Origin: an uncultured Lachnospiraceae bacterium
GTDB lineage: Bacteria; Bacillota; Clostridia; Lachnospirales; Lachnospiraceae
NCBI GenBank assembly: GCA_900550475.1
Contig: URSA01000003.1
Location: 124,001 to 188,000, forward strand
DNA: 64,000 nucleotides
Direction: 5' to 3'
This document shows positions 18,015 to 26,529 of this stretch, one piece after another (position 1 is the first letter of the stretch; each line of letters opens with the position of its first letter). The translations under genes and the position numbers were made by a program. Under the pieces are notes generated by a model. The model was not told the origin of the DNA. It saw nothing but the letters and a program-made list of their open reading frames with translations, and did no database searches.

Positions 18015-18893
18015 ATGCAGGGAAAGATCGTGAAGGGAATCGCCGGATTCTACTATGTGCATGTGGCAGGATGCGGAGAGTACGAGTGCAAGGCAAAAGG
18101 GATTTTCAGGAAGGACAATACGAAGCCGTTAGTGGGGGACGATGTCCGGCTGGAGATTCTTGACGAACAGAACCGGAAAGGGAATATCACGGAGCTGCTT
18201 CCGCGAAAGAGCGAATTGATCCGCCCGGCGGTTGCAAATGTGGATCAGGCGCTGGTTATCTTTTCTGTGACGCGCCCTGCCCCCAGCTTAAATCTCTTGG
18301 ATCGCTTCCTGATTATGATGGAGAGACAGCAGTTACCCTGTATCATATGCTTTAACAAGCAGGACATTGCGGCAGAGCAGGAATGTAAAAGACTGGGCGA
18401 TATTTACCGGGGATGCGGTTATCAGGTGATTTTTTCCAGTGCGCTCCGGGAGGAGGGCATTGACGCTATCAGACAGCTTCTGGCGGGAAAGACCACCACG
18501 GTGGCGGGACCTAGCGGCGTAGGGAAATCTTCCCTTGTAAACAGGCTGCAGTCGGGGAATGTGATGGAGACAGGGGAGATCAGCCAAAAGATCGACCGGG
18601 GCAAGCACACCACGCGCCATTCCCAGCTTCTTGCCATCGGAGAGGAAACCTACGTTATGGATACGCCGGGGTTCAGCTCCCTTTCCCTGTTCGATATGGA
18701 GAAGGAGGAGCTTACTTCCTACTACCCGGAATTTGCGCAGTTTGAGCCCATGTGCCGTTTTGGGGGCTGTGCCCATATTGACGAGCCGGTCTGCGGCGTC
18801 AAGGAGGCATTGGCGGAGGGAAAGATCAGCAGAGAACGCTATGACAACTATGTCCTTCTGTACCGGGAACTGAAAGAGAGGCGTAAATATTAG
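18015..18893 (+). CDS. rsgA: ribosome small-subunit-dependent GTPase RsgA
   Basis: A 292-residue circularly permuted GTPase that checks maturation of the 30S subunit. An N-terminal OB domain is followed by G4 (FNKQDI), then G1 (GPSGVGKSSLVN), the RGKHTTRH switch region and G3 (DTPGFSS), the order typical of this family. A C-terminal zinc knuckle has CRFGGCAHIDEPVC. An in-frame GTG/ATG run exists upstream inside prkC, but the ATG at 18015 after the prkC stop, with GGGGGT before it, gives the family length. Confidence 0.94.
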   Translation: MQGKIVKGIAGFYYVHVAGCGEYECKAKGIFRKDNTKPLVGDDVRLEILDEQNRKGNITELLPRKSELIRPAVANVDQALVIFSVTRPAPSLNLLDRFLIMMERQQLPCIICFNKQDIAAEQECKRLGDIYRGCGYQVIFSSALREEGIDAIRQLLAGKTTTVAGPSGVGKSSLVNRLQSGNVMETGEISQKIDRGKHTTRHSQLLAIGEETYVMDTPGFSSLSLFDMEKEELTSYYPEFAQFEPMCRFGGCAHIDEPVCGVKEALAEGKISRERYDNYVLLYRELKERRKY

Positions 18894-18923
18894 AGAGCGT
18901 GAAACGTGGAGCGCGGTTACACA

Positions 18924-19796
18924 ATGCATTATGTTGAGGTAAAGGGAATTTTATCTGCCCATAACGGGATGAATCTGTATAGAGGCTGCACACACGGCTG
19001 CATATACTGCGACTCAAGGAGCAAGTGCTATCACATAGACCATGCCTTTGAGGACATTGAGGTGAAGGCAAACGCCATAGAATTGTTAGAGGCGGCGCTC
19101 AAGAGAAAACGCAGGAAATGTATGCTGGGCATGGGCTCCATGACGGATCCCTACATTCCGCTTGAAGAGGAGATCGGCAATGTCCGCAGGGCACTGGCGC
19201 TGGCAAGCCGGTACGGCTTCGGGGTCACGCTGACAACAAAATCGAACCGCATCCTGCGGGATCTGGATCTGCTAAAGGAGATCAACGATCGGACGAAATG
19301 TGTGGTGCAGATCACCCTGACTACCTATGATGAGGAGCTGTGTAAAAAGATCGAGCCGAATGTGTGCACCACGAAGGAGCGTCTGCATGTGCTGCGGGAA
19401 CTGCAAAAGGCAGGCATTCCCACGGTCGTCTGGCTTTGTCCCATTCTTCCTTTTATCAATGATACGGAAGAAAACATACAGGGAATCCTGCGCAGCTGTG
19501 CGGAAATGGGCGTCCGCGGCGTGATCTGTTTCGGGATGGGGCTTACGCTTCGCGACGGGAACCGGGAATACTTTTACAGGCAGCTTGATCGGCTGTTTCC
19601 CGGCATGAAGGAGAAATACATAAAGACCTACGGCGTGCAGTATGAGATCAACAGTCCGCGGAACAAGGAGCTTATGGCACTGTTCCACAAATTCTGTGAA
19701 GAACACGGAATGCTGCACGACAACGGGCAGATTTTTGAATATCTCCATACCTTTGAGGAGAAAAACGCCGGTGTCCAGCTCAGTCTGTTTGACTGA
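18924..19796 (+). CDS. SPL-family radical SAM protein
   Basis: A 290-residue radical SAM protein with the cluster motif CTHGCIYCD near residue 24, followed by GSMTDPYIPLE and TTKSNRILRD. These match the spore-photoproduct-lyase-like (Rv2578c-like) family of small radical SAM proteins; the reaction is unknown and this is probably not SplB itself. The ATG at 18924 is taken; an in-frame GTG at 18906 is possible but poorly supported by a ribosome site. The protein ends VQLSLFD, a frequent end in this family. Confidence 0.8.
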   Translation: MHYVEVKGILSAHNGMNLYRGCTHGCIYCDSRSKCYHIDHAFEDIEVKANAIELLEAALKRKRRKCMLGMGSMTDPYIPLEEEIGNVRRALALASRYGFGVTLTTKSNRILRDLDLLKEINDRTKCVVQITLTTYDEELCKKIEPNVCTTKERLHVLRELQKAGIPTVVWLCPILPFINDTEENIQGILRSCAEMGVRGVICFGMGLTLRDGNREYFYRQLDRLFPGMKEKYIKTYGVQYEINSPRNKELMALFHKFCEEHGMLHDNGQIFEYLHTFEEKNAGVQLSLFD

Positions 19797-19829
19797 TGGG
19801 CGGGGAGATGGAATGAGAAGGGAGCGGCA

Positions 19830-20507
19830 ATGGAAATTAGATGTGTCTGGGAGCACAATGGTAACGACACTTTGCTGTATGCGGAAGATTACGCCGGGGC
19901 ATTCGCCAGAGGAGAGAGTGTGGATACGGCATTGAGGAAAATGGAACAGGAAATAAGAGCATATGCAGCATGGGTGGGGGAGGAAGTACCGGAGGACATC
20001 GAGCCGGTAATTGTGCAGGAAAAGCAGTCGGATCTTGAAATCAGGGATGCGGACAGTGATGTACTGTTTCAATCGGAGGAAAAACCGCTTACGCTGGAGG
20101 AATATGTAAAACTCAGAGATCTGGCGTTGAAATCGGCGGCAGATTTTTTGAATCTGTATGAGTCTGTTCCCGATAAGAGGGTGAGCGCCCTGCCGGTACG
20201 CAAAACTTTCTATGGACAAGTTCCGCGTACCGCAGAGGAAATGTATCTGCATACCAAGAATGTCAACAGCTATTATTTTGGCGAGATTGGAATTGAAGCG
20301 GACAATGAGGGCACGATTTTAGGGTGCCGCAGGCGTGGGTTTGCACAACTGGAAAACACACCGGATTTTCTGAATGGCAGACTACGAGAGGGAAGCTACG
20401 GTGAAATGTGGTCTGTCAGAAAGGTTTTACGCCGCTTTCTGTGGCATGACAGAATCCATGCAAAGGCCATGTGGAGAATGGTGGGAAAAACCTTTTGGGG
20501 GATATGA
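19830..20507 (+). CDS. HicB-like N-terminus fused to a DinB-like metal-binding domain
   Basis: A 225-residue protein I do not recognise by name. Residues 1-60 resemble the HicB-type fold: a strand-rich start, then GESVDTALRKMEQEIRAY and an acidic/proline tail. Residues 90-225 look like a DinB-type four-helix bundle: a helix at 91-112, then H141 in YLHTKN, and HDRIH (H206 and H210, HxxxH) in the last helix, which is the spacing of the DinB three-histidine metal site. DinB proteins include thiol transferases; the substrate here is unknown. AAGGGA precedes the ATG. It ends 8 bases before the stop of the convergent 58-residue gene. Confidence 0.6.
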   Translation: MEIRCVWEHNGNDTLLYAEDYAGAFARGESVDTALRKMEQEIRAYAAWVGEEVPEDIEPVIVQEKQSDLEIRDADSDVLFQSEEKPLTLEEYVKLRDLALKSAADFLNLYESVPDKRVSALPVRKTFYGQVPRTAEEMYLHTKNVNSYYFGEIGIEADNEGTILGCRRRGFAQLENTPDFLNGRLREGSYGEMWSVRKVLRRFLWHDRIHAKAMWRMVGKTFWGI

Positions 20508-20515
20508 CTTTTCTG

Positions 20516-20692
20516 TTAGAAATCGCCTTCGTCCGCCCAACCGGAATTGAAATGGAGTTCACCGGTATTTATGTCCATTGACATATTGCCACCCATTCTC
20601 ATATGAAAATCACCGTCTGAGTCAATGCCCATATTATCGGCAGTTTGATAAATAAAGTTATCGTCGTCAAAATCGAATATAGGATTATACAT
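20516..20692 (-). CDS. 58-residue acidic small protein
   Basis: A small gene with a full set of signals: ATG at 20692, AAGGAG about 8 bases upstream, and an 8-bp overlap with the end of the upstream HTH gene, implying coupled translation. The protein begins MYNPIFDFDDDNF and is rich in Asp, Gly and Met (NMGIDSDGDFHMRMGG, MSMDINTG), with no cysteine and no membrane segment. The function is unknown. Its coupling to a DNA-binding partner could point to an antitoxin, inhibitor or adaptor, but this is inference. Confidence 0.7.
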   Translation of the reverse strand: MYNPIFDFDDDNFIYQTADNMGIDSDGDFHMRMGGNMSMDINTGELHFNSGWADEGDF

Positions 20693-21968
20693 GTTTGTTC
20701 TCCTTTTCAGTGTAAATTTTTGTCATGGTTTTATAGGTCTCATTTAATTTATCAATTAAGAACTGCAATTCAGGATCAGATGATCTAGCTGTTATACGAA
20801 CAATGTTGGTTATAAATCCCTTGTTAGCGACATTCTTTGAGAAACGGGCAGAGGTAAAGGATAAAAATCCGGTATTGGGATAGAAATAAAAGCCGGACAG
20901 CGCTTCAGATTTAATGAAACTTTCGTCATAAAGTTCAGGGCAATTCAGAGATTCATAATATCTGCTGCCTGTCTCGATACATTCGGCTATTGCTTTATTG
21001 AGTTTATCCAAGACATCTTGGTTGTATCTCGTTGCCTTTTCGATAAAGAGGGAAACTCTCTTTTCTCTTTGGCGTATCATGCAATCCAATAATACTCCTG
21101 CATACGGAAAGAAAAATGTATTTTTCTCTGCCACAATAGCGGATTCTATGGTGAACGGCTCAAAAAAATATGCAAGGGGTGTGCTGGGGCAGGATGCGAG
21201 GTCTTTTGTAAAGCGCTCAGTATTTTTTGAAAATGGAAGCTCATTTTCCATGGGATTATGGGTAATAAAGTGGCTGATCGTATAAAGTAATGGAATTTCG
21301 CGTGCATGCAGTCGATCCAGCATATCAAAATCCTTATTTTTTACCGCCAAAGACAACATCTTAAAACGAAGATCGTCCTTGTCTTTTAACCATGTATCTA
21401 AAATATCGATATCTCCGACGCCCCTTCTTTTAATATTTGTCCCGGCACCGAAACCGGCACCATATTCTCCAAAATTTGTATGATATTCTGCCGGGTTTTT
21501 GCCCACAAACCAAATAAGTTTTTTGCTCATGAGATATTTAAGAAATGCGTAATTGCCAGCTTCCAAAGCATAATCGATGACTGTTTTGTTGTACTCATCC
21601 GGATTAAGTATCAACTTATCTTTTCTTTGAATATAGGATTCCCATACGCTGGCATCATCTGAGTGGGCAATAGAGTAATTCGTGACACGACTGGACGATG
21701 CGGCGGAAGAGGTTCCAGCACTGACAATATCTTCAACGGATACGTCGAGCAGTTCGGCAAATATGGGAAGATCTTCTATCTGGATCCATTTGTTCCCTTT
21801 TGTGATCTGACTTATGCGGTTTTGAATATTGGGAATAGCATCCTGATCTACATATCCATAACGAAGATTCAAATATGCAATACCAAATTGCCGGGCACTT
21901 GTAAATCTACTTTTATGGATAAGGTCTGCAAGATAGAGTCCTATTTCTTTTTTATCTACGTTAAACAT
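20685..21968 (-). CDS. HTH protein with C-terminal repeat-like domain
   Basis: A 427-residue protein not recognised as a named family. Residues about 1-85 look like an XRE-type helix-turn-helix: TSARQFGIAYLN, then NIQNRISQITKG, then LPIFAELLDVSVEDIVSAG. A Ser/Ala linker follows. Residues 120-260 contain two ankyrin-like helix pairs (TVIDYALEAGNYAFLKYLM and KMLSLAVKNKDFDMLDRLH). The rest is mixed and aromatic-rich. AGGAGG is 8 bases before the ATG. The region looks more AT-rich than its neighbours, consistent with transfer. It probably controls its own promoter through the repeats upstream. Confidence 0.7.
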   Translation of the reverse strand: MFNVDKKEIGLYLADLIHKSRFTSARQFGIAYLNLRYGYVDQDAIPNIQNRISQITKGNKWIQIEDLPIFAELLDVSVEDIVSAGTSSAASSSRVTNYSIAHSDDASVWESYIQRKDKLILNPDEYNKTVIDYALEAGNYAFLKYLMSKKLIWFVGKNPAEYHTNFGEYGAGFGAGTNIKRRGVGDIDILDTWLKDKDDLRFKMLSLAVKNKDFDMLDRLHAREIPLLYTISHFITHNPMENELPFSKNTERFTKDLASCPSTPLAYFFEPFTIESAIVAEKNTFFFPYAGVLLDCMIRQREKRVSLFIEKATRYNQDVLDKLNKAIAECIETGSRYYESLNCPELYDESFIKSEALSGFYFYPNTGFLSFTSARFSKNVANKGFITNIVRITARSSDPELQFLIDKLNETYKTMTKIYTEKENKHV

Positions 21969-22005
21969 ATCTCATGCCTCCTTTTTGAATCCATTATAAT
22001 TGGAT

Positions 22006-22090
22006 ATATGCAGATAGGATATAATTATATTGCATATGAAAAAATGTATATAAATGATAACACAGAAAAATATATGCAAAAAGCATATAT
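22006..22090. promoter_or_regulatory. ATATGC/GCATAT half-site array upstream of the HTH gene
   Basis: The AT-rich gap between the HTH gene and the AlbA remnant holds repeated half-sites: ATATGC at 22006-22011, GCATAT at 22032-22037, and a palindrome with arms at 22070-22077 and 22083-22090 separated by AAAAA. This is a plausible operator for the adjacent HTH protein; binding is inferred. Confidence 0.45.
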
Positions 22091-22134
22091 ATGAAAAATT
22101 ACTGTAAATTTTCATGTGAATAGATTGAAGGATT

Positions 22135-23038
22135 TTGAATGAAAGTATTGCAACCCTTACAAATGAGGAAGGACTTAAATGGGATGCTGCGACGATATCT
22201 AATATAGGTTTAGATATCCCTAATGCCGAACTCCTGGAAAAACTTGATTTGACAGTAGATGGAAAATTAAAGCGTGCAGGTGCATTATGCTTTTACCGTG
22301 AGCCGGAAAGGGTTATCGGTGGCTGTTATGTGAAAATTGGCAAGTTTGAGGGCAGTGAACTCCTATATCAGGATGAAGTACATGGTTCTTTGCTTATTAT
22401 GGCGGACAGAGTCATAGATTTGATTTATTTGAAATATTTAAAAGCTGCGGTTTCTTATTACAAAGAAACCAGAGTGGAAGTCTATCCATTTGCACGTGAT
22501 GCAGTGAAGAGAGGCGGTATTTAACGCCCTGATCCACTGTAATGGGGCGGATAATGTTCCGGTACAGATTCGCATTGAAGACGATGCAATGTATATTAGC
22601 AATTGCAGTATGCACCCGTTTGGCTGGACAGCGGAAACCCTTTTGGGTTCGCACGCTTCAAAACCGTACAATCCGGATATTGCGAGGGTATTTTACAGAG
22701 CCGGTTATGTTGAAAGCCGGGGACGAGGGATTCAAAAAATTTGTGATGCCTGTAAAAATCTTGGAACCGATGAACCGGAATATATAGTTCACGGCGCAGA
22801 TATTATGGTCAAACTTAAAGAACTCCAGAGTGCCAAGGTGACTGAAAAGGTGACTGATATCGGAAATAGAATACTTGGTATATTAAGGGAGAGACCATAT
22901 GCAACTTATAATGAAATTGCGGATGAAGTAGGACTTAGCAGAAAAACTATTTCCCAGAAAATAAAGCTGTTAAAAGAGAAAGGAGTTATTACAAGGGTGG
23001 GTTCCGCTAAAAAAGGCTATTGGAAGATAAAAGTATAG
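22135..23038 (+). pseudogene. truncated and frameshifted AlbA_2/RecG-like ATP-binding regulator
   Basis: Two adjoining reading frames make up one broken gene. The first (to 22524) has KLKRAGALCFYREPERV and YVKIGKF; its reading shifts by one base within GAAGAGAG (about 22506-22511), where removing one base restores REAVFNALIH and continues into NCSMHPFGW, ESRGRGIQKI and a C-terminal winged helix (TYNEIADEVGLSRKTISQ). This is the layout of the AlbA_2 plus HATPase_c_4 proteins often labelled RecG-like or Schlafen-like. The N-terminal AlbA domain is missing and a TGA lies at 22126. The gene is therefore a remnant, unless the frameshift is a sequencing error, which would still leave the N-terminus absent. 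Confidence 0.8.
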
Positions 23039-23040
23039 TA

Positions 23041-23312
23041 GATGCCGCATATGTTGACTGAACAACATATTGACAATTTATGAGGCAGAAGCGTATTCCG
23101 CAATTTGCGCAGTTCATAAAAACGCTCTGAGATGCAAAAAAGAATTGTTTCGTACAGAAGAATGATGCAAATATAAGAATTTACTTTTGGGGCGCTTCAT
23201 GGTATAGTAAATACTGGCTTGCAGAGCTTGTTTCGTGATAAAATGTGCGTTTAATAACAGAGAAAGGCGGAAACTTTGGAAATCGAAGGTTTTCGGACAG
23301 GTAAAACATAAA
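23041..23312 (+). other. 272-bp intergenic region upstream of ychF
   Basis: No gene is supported. It holds AT-rich sequence after the AlbA remnant and then the ychF promoter at 23180-23208. The leader of about 98 bases shows no strong hairpin. Confidence 0.5.
23180..23208 (+). promoter_or_regulatory. sigma-A-type promoter of ychF
   Basis: TTTACT (23180-23185), a 17-base spacer and TATAGT (23203-23208) lie about 100 bases upstream of the ychF start. Confidence 0.55.
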
Positions 23313-24410
23313 ATGAAACTGGGAATCGTAGGTCTGCCGAACGTAGGAAAGAGTACATTGTTTAACTCCCTGACGAAAGCGGGAGCGGAGTCGGCAAACT
23401 ATCCGTTTTGTACCATAGATCCCAATGTGGGGATTGTGGCGGTGCCGGATGAAAGACTGAAGCTTCTGGGAGACATGTATCATTCCAAGAAGGTGACGCC
23501 GGCGGTGATCGAGTTTGTGGACATTGCGGGACTGGTGAAGGGCGCGTCCAAGGGAGAGGGGCTGGGGAACCAGTTTTTGTCCAATATCCGTGAGGTGGAT
23601 GCGATCGTTCATGTGGTGCGCTGCTTTGAGGATGCGAATGTCATTCATGTGGACGGCAGCGTGAATCCGCTGAGGGATATTGAGACCATCAATCTGGAGC
23701 TGATCTTTGCTGACCTTGAGGTGCTGGAGCGCCGGCTGGCAAAGGTGATCAAGACCGCGAGGATGGACAAGACCTACGCCAAGGAGCAGGCACTCCTTGA
23801 GCGCATCAAGGCGCATCTTGAGAGCGGCAAAATGGCAAAGAGCATGGAGATCGAGGACGAGGACGAGCTGGCACTGATCAAGGAGTACAATCTGCTGACT
23901 TACAAGCCGGTGATCTACGCAGCCAATGTGGCGGAGGATGATCTTGCGGACGACGGCGCCAACAACGAGATGGTGGCGAAGGTAAGAGAGTTTGCAGCGG
24001 GCGAGAACAGCGAGGTGTTCGTGATCTGCGCCCAGATCGAGGAGGAGATCTCGGAGCTTGAGGATGATGAGAAGGCAATGTTCCTCGAGGATCTGGGACT
24101 GAAGGAATCCGGTCTGGAAAAGCTGATCAAGGCAAGCTACCACATTTTGGGTCTGATGAGCTTCCTGACGGCGGGAGAGGATGAGACCAGAGCATGGACG
24201 ATCAAGATTGGCACGAAGGCGCCGCAGGCCGCCGGAAAGATCCACACTGATTTCGAGAGAGGCTTTATCAAGGCAGAAGTGGTGAACTACAAGGATCTGT
24301 TGGAGCAGGGCTCGCTGGCTGCCGCCAGAGAGAAAGGGCTTGTGGGAATGGAAGGAAAGGATTATGTGGTGAAGGACGGCGATGTGATCCTGTTCCGTTT
24401 CAACGTGTAA
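23313..24410 (+). CDS. ychF: redox-regulated ATPase/GTPase YchF (Obg family)
   Basis: A 365-residue P-loop protein that binds ribosomes and prefers ATP over GTP. The start MKLGIVGLPNVGKSTLFN carries the Walker A motif; DIAGLVKGAS is G3. The G4 position has KPVIYAANV in place of NKXD, the known change that goes with ATP preference. The C-terminal TGS-like domain includes TDFERGFIKAEV and ends VILFRFNV, a standard end. Open frame extends upstream but the ATG at 23313 gives the exact family length. Confidence 0.95.
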   Translation: MKLGIVGLPNVGKSTLFNSLTKAGAESANYPFCTIDPNVGIVAVPDERLKLLGDMYHSKKVTPAVIEFVDIAGLVKGASKGEGLGNQFLSNIREVDAIVHVVRCFEDANVIHVDGSVNPLRDIETINLELIFADLEVLERRLAKVIKTARMDKTYAKEQALLERIKAHLESGKMAKSMEIEDEDELALIKEYNLLTYKPVIYAANVAEDDLADDGANNEMVAKVREFAAGENSEVFVICAQIEEEISELEDDEKAMFLEDLGLKESGLEKLIKASYHILGLMSFLTAGEDETRAWTIKIGTKAPQAAGKIHTDFERGFIKAEVVNYKDLLEQGSLAAAREKGLVGMEGKDYVVKDGDVILFRFNV

Positions 24411-24445
24411 AAAACAGTAAAAACCATATAAAGTAATGAATGCGG

Positions 24446-24480
24446 GAGCTGACACAACATCTTGTGCCGGCTCTTTTTTT
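24446..24480 (+). terminator. rho-independent terminator after ychF
   Basis: GAGC...CACAA pairs with TTGTG...GCTC with one internal mismatch and is followed by a run of T at 24474-24480 and beyond. Confidence 0.8.
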
Positions 24481-24561
24481 GTGCAAAAAGTCTTAATCAA
24501 ATCTTCATTTTTTCCTTGATTTTGCTTGCTTTTTGGGGTAGTTTAGTATAAAATCATAGTA

Positions 24562-24598
24562 AAAGTGGTGAAAAGTGGAGCTGAGTGGTATGAAGTGG
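24562..24598 (+). promoter_or_regulatory. MraZ operator: four GTGG boxes at 10-bp steps
   Basis: AAAGTGG, AAAGTGG, TGAGTGG and GAAGTGG begin at 24562, 24572, 24582 and 24592, so GTGG recurs at 24565, 24575, 24585 and 24595, once per helical turn. MraZ represses its own operon by binding such tandem boxes between promoter and start codon. A TATAAA-type -10 lies just upstream at 24547-24552, though its -35 is unclear. Confidence 0.85.
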
Positions 24599-24651
24599 TA
24601 GATTTCAGAGCATTTTTCGTGGCAGACCACTTTGAAGGCGGGTGATTGCAT

Positions 24652-25086
24652 ATGTTCATGGGTGAATACAATCATACGATAGACGCAAAAAGCAGGTTGA
24701 TCATTCCTTCAAAGTTCCGTGAGATTCTGGGTGATGAGTTCGTGGTGACAAAGGGACTGGACGGCTGCTTGTTTGTGTTTGATAACACCGAATGGACTGC
24801 CTTTGAGGAAAAGCTGCAAAAGCTGCCTTCACTGACGAACCCCGATGTTCGTAAATTTGTCCGCTTCTTCATGGCAGGAGCGACCGCCGTGGAGGTGGAC
24901 AAGCAGGGAAGAATCCTGATTCCCACGAGCCTGAAGGATTTCGCCGCACTGGAAAAAGATGTGGTACTGATCGGTGTGGGGAGCCGGATGGAAATCTGGA
25001 GCAAGGAAAGATACGAAGGAACTGTTACCTATGATGACATGGAAGAGATTGCAAAGCATATGTCGGAATTGGGACTTGGAATTTAG
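24652..25086 (+). CDS. mraZ: transcriptional regulator MraZ
   Basis: A 144-residue AbrB-fold DNA-binding protein that heads the division and wall cluster. It begins [16 protein letters not shown], the classic start with the first DXXXR motif; the second, [11 protein letters not shown], lies near residue 82. The ATG at 24652 is chosen over an upstream in-frame TTG because it gives the canonical N-terminus. It represses the cluster through the four GTGG boxes upstream. rsmH follows 23 bases downstream. Confidence 0.95.
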   Translation: MFMGEYNHTIDAKSRLIIPSKFREILGDEFVVTKGLDGCLFVFDNTEWTAFEEKLQKLPSLTNPDVRKFVRFFMAGATAVEVDKQGRILIPTSLKDFAALEKDVVLIGVGSRMEIWSKERYEGTVTYDDMEEIAKHMSELGLGI

Positions 25087-25109
25087 ATGCAGCGACAGGG
25101 AGTAACGAA

Positions 25110-26042
25110 ATGACATTTTCACACTATTCCGTTTTACTGAAGGAAACCATTTTAAATCTGAATATCAGGAAAGATGGCACCTACGTGGACGGAACACTGG
25201 GGGGCGGAGGACATGCCCTTGAGGTGGTGAAACAGCTTTCTCCCAAAGGAAGATTTTTCGGAATCGACCAGGATGATGCAGCCATTGAGGCGGCGGGAGA
25301 GAGACTTTCGGCGTACAGCGACAGGATTACCCTGATCCGCAGCAATTACTGCAATATGCAGGCGGTGCTGGCGGAGCACGGTGTCACGGGAGTGGACGGA
25401 ATTGTTCTGGACCTGGGCGTTTCCTCCTATCAGTTAGACACGGAGGAGAGAGGCTTTTCCTACCGGTTTGACACGACCCTCGACATGAGAATGGACAGGC
25501 GTCAGGAGCTGACCGCAAAGGAGATCGTAAATACCTATCCGGAGATGGAGCTGTACCGCATCATCCGGGATTACGGCGAAGACCAGTTTGCAAAGAACAT
25601 CGCCAAACACATTGTGCAGGAGAGAAGCAAAAAAACAATAGAGACGACGGGGGAGCTTTGCGAGATCATCAAGGCGTCCATACCCGCTAAAATGCGACAG
25701 AACGGGCATCCGGCAAAAAAGACCTTTCAGGCAATCCGAATCGCCTGCAACAGGGAGCTGGATGTGCTGGAGGATTCACTGGACATGATGATCGGACTGC
25801 TGAATCCGCAGGGAAGGCTCTGCATTATCACTTTTCACTCTTTGGAGGACAGAATCGTGAAGGCAGCCTTCAAGCGGGCACAGAATCCCTGCACCTGCCC
25901 GCCGGAATTTCCGGTGTGTGTGTGCGGAAAGAAGCCCCTTGGAAAAGTGATTACAAACAAACCGATTCTCCCAAGCGAAGAGGAGCTTGCGGAGAACAGC
26001 CGGTCAAAGAGCGCAAAGCTCAGAGTTTTTGAAAGGATATGA
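25110..26042 (+). CDS. rsmH: 16S rRNA (cytosine-1402-N4)-methyltransferase RsmH
   Basis: A 310-residue SAM-dependent methyltransferase, formerly MraW. It starts with [23 protein letters not shown] is the SAM-binding loop, [11 protein letters not shown] and ERGFSYRFD are family motifs, and [11 protein letters not shown] and [15 protein letters not shown] residues ([14 protein letters not shown]) mark the end. The stop overlaps a possible ATG for the next gene. Confidence 0.96.
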   Translation: MTFSHYSVLLKETILNLNIRKDGTYVDGTLGGGGHALEVVKQLSPKGRFFGIDQDDAAIEAAGERLSAYSDRITLIRSNYCNMQAVLAEHGVTGVDGIVLDLGVSSYQLDTEERGFSYRFDTTLDMRMDRRQELTAKEIVNTYPEMELYRIIRDYGEDQFAKNIAKHIVQERSKKTIETTGELCEIIKASIPAKMRQNGHPAKKTFQAIRIACNRELDVLEDSLDMMIGLLNPQGRLCIITFHSLEDRIVKAAFKRAQNPCTCPPEFPVCVCGKKPLGKVITNKPILPSEEELAENSRSKSAKLRVFERI

Positions 26043-26047
26043 CAGAT

Positions 26048-26515
26048 ATGGCGAACACAACAAGAACACAACAGAGACAAAGGATGACTTATATAGAGGG
26101 AAATACCGCAAGACAGCTTGATGTCAGACGCGCCATCGAGGAGGAGCCCAGACGAAAACTGAGCAACCAGACCAGAAAGAACAGGGAGCGTGCGCGCTAC
26201 ATGAATCTGGGCTACGTGGCTTTTCTGGGTGTTGCCATGCTGATCGCAGGCTATGTGCTGATCGGGTACATCCAGATGCAGGCTGATCTGACGGCACAGG
26301 TGGAGCAGATCGCGAGACTGGAGAGCCAGTTAAACAGCCTGAGACTGTCCAATGACGAGGAGCTTGCCAGAGTAAACAGCAGCGTGGATCTGGAGGAGAT
26401 CAAGAGAATTGCCATCGGCGAACTGGGGATGGTTTACGCCACGGAGGGACAGATCGTCAATTACAGCTATGAGGGCAGCGATTACGTGAGACAGGTCGGC
26501 GATATTCCTCAGTAA
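26048..26515 (+). CDS. ftsL: FtsL-like cell division protein
   Basis: A 155-residue single-pass membrane protein: a basic cytoplasmic N-terminus of about 55 residues, one helix near residues 57-78, then a coiled coil (VEQIARLESQLNSLRLSNDEELARV) and a short tail. This layout and its position between rsmH and a class B PBP gene identify the divisome protein FtsL, which works with DivIB/FtsQ and DivIC. The sequence itself is poorly conserved. AAAGGA is properly spaced for the ATG at 26048; an ATG at 26039 overlapping the rsmH stop is possible and adds three residues. Confidence 0.8.
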   Translation: MANTTRTQQRQRMTYIEGNTARQLDVRRAIEEEPRRKLSNQTRKNRERARYMNLGYVAFLGVAMLIAGYVLIGYIQMQADLTAQVEQIARLESQLNSLRLSNDEELARVNSSVDLEEIKRIAIGELGMVYATEGQIVNYSYEGSDYVRQVGDIPQ

Positions 26516-26529
26516 GGACGGGTGTGTGC

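Noticed and set aside
23181..24500. 439-codon open frame on the - strand opposite ychF
   Set aside because: Antisense of ychF; it would run through the ychF terminator and has no recognisable domain.
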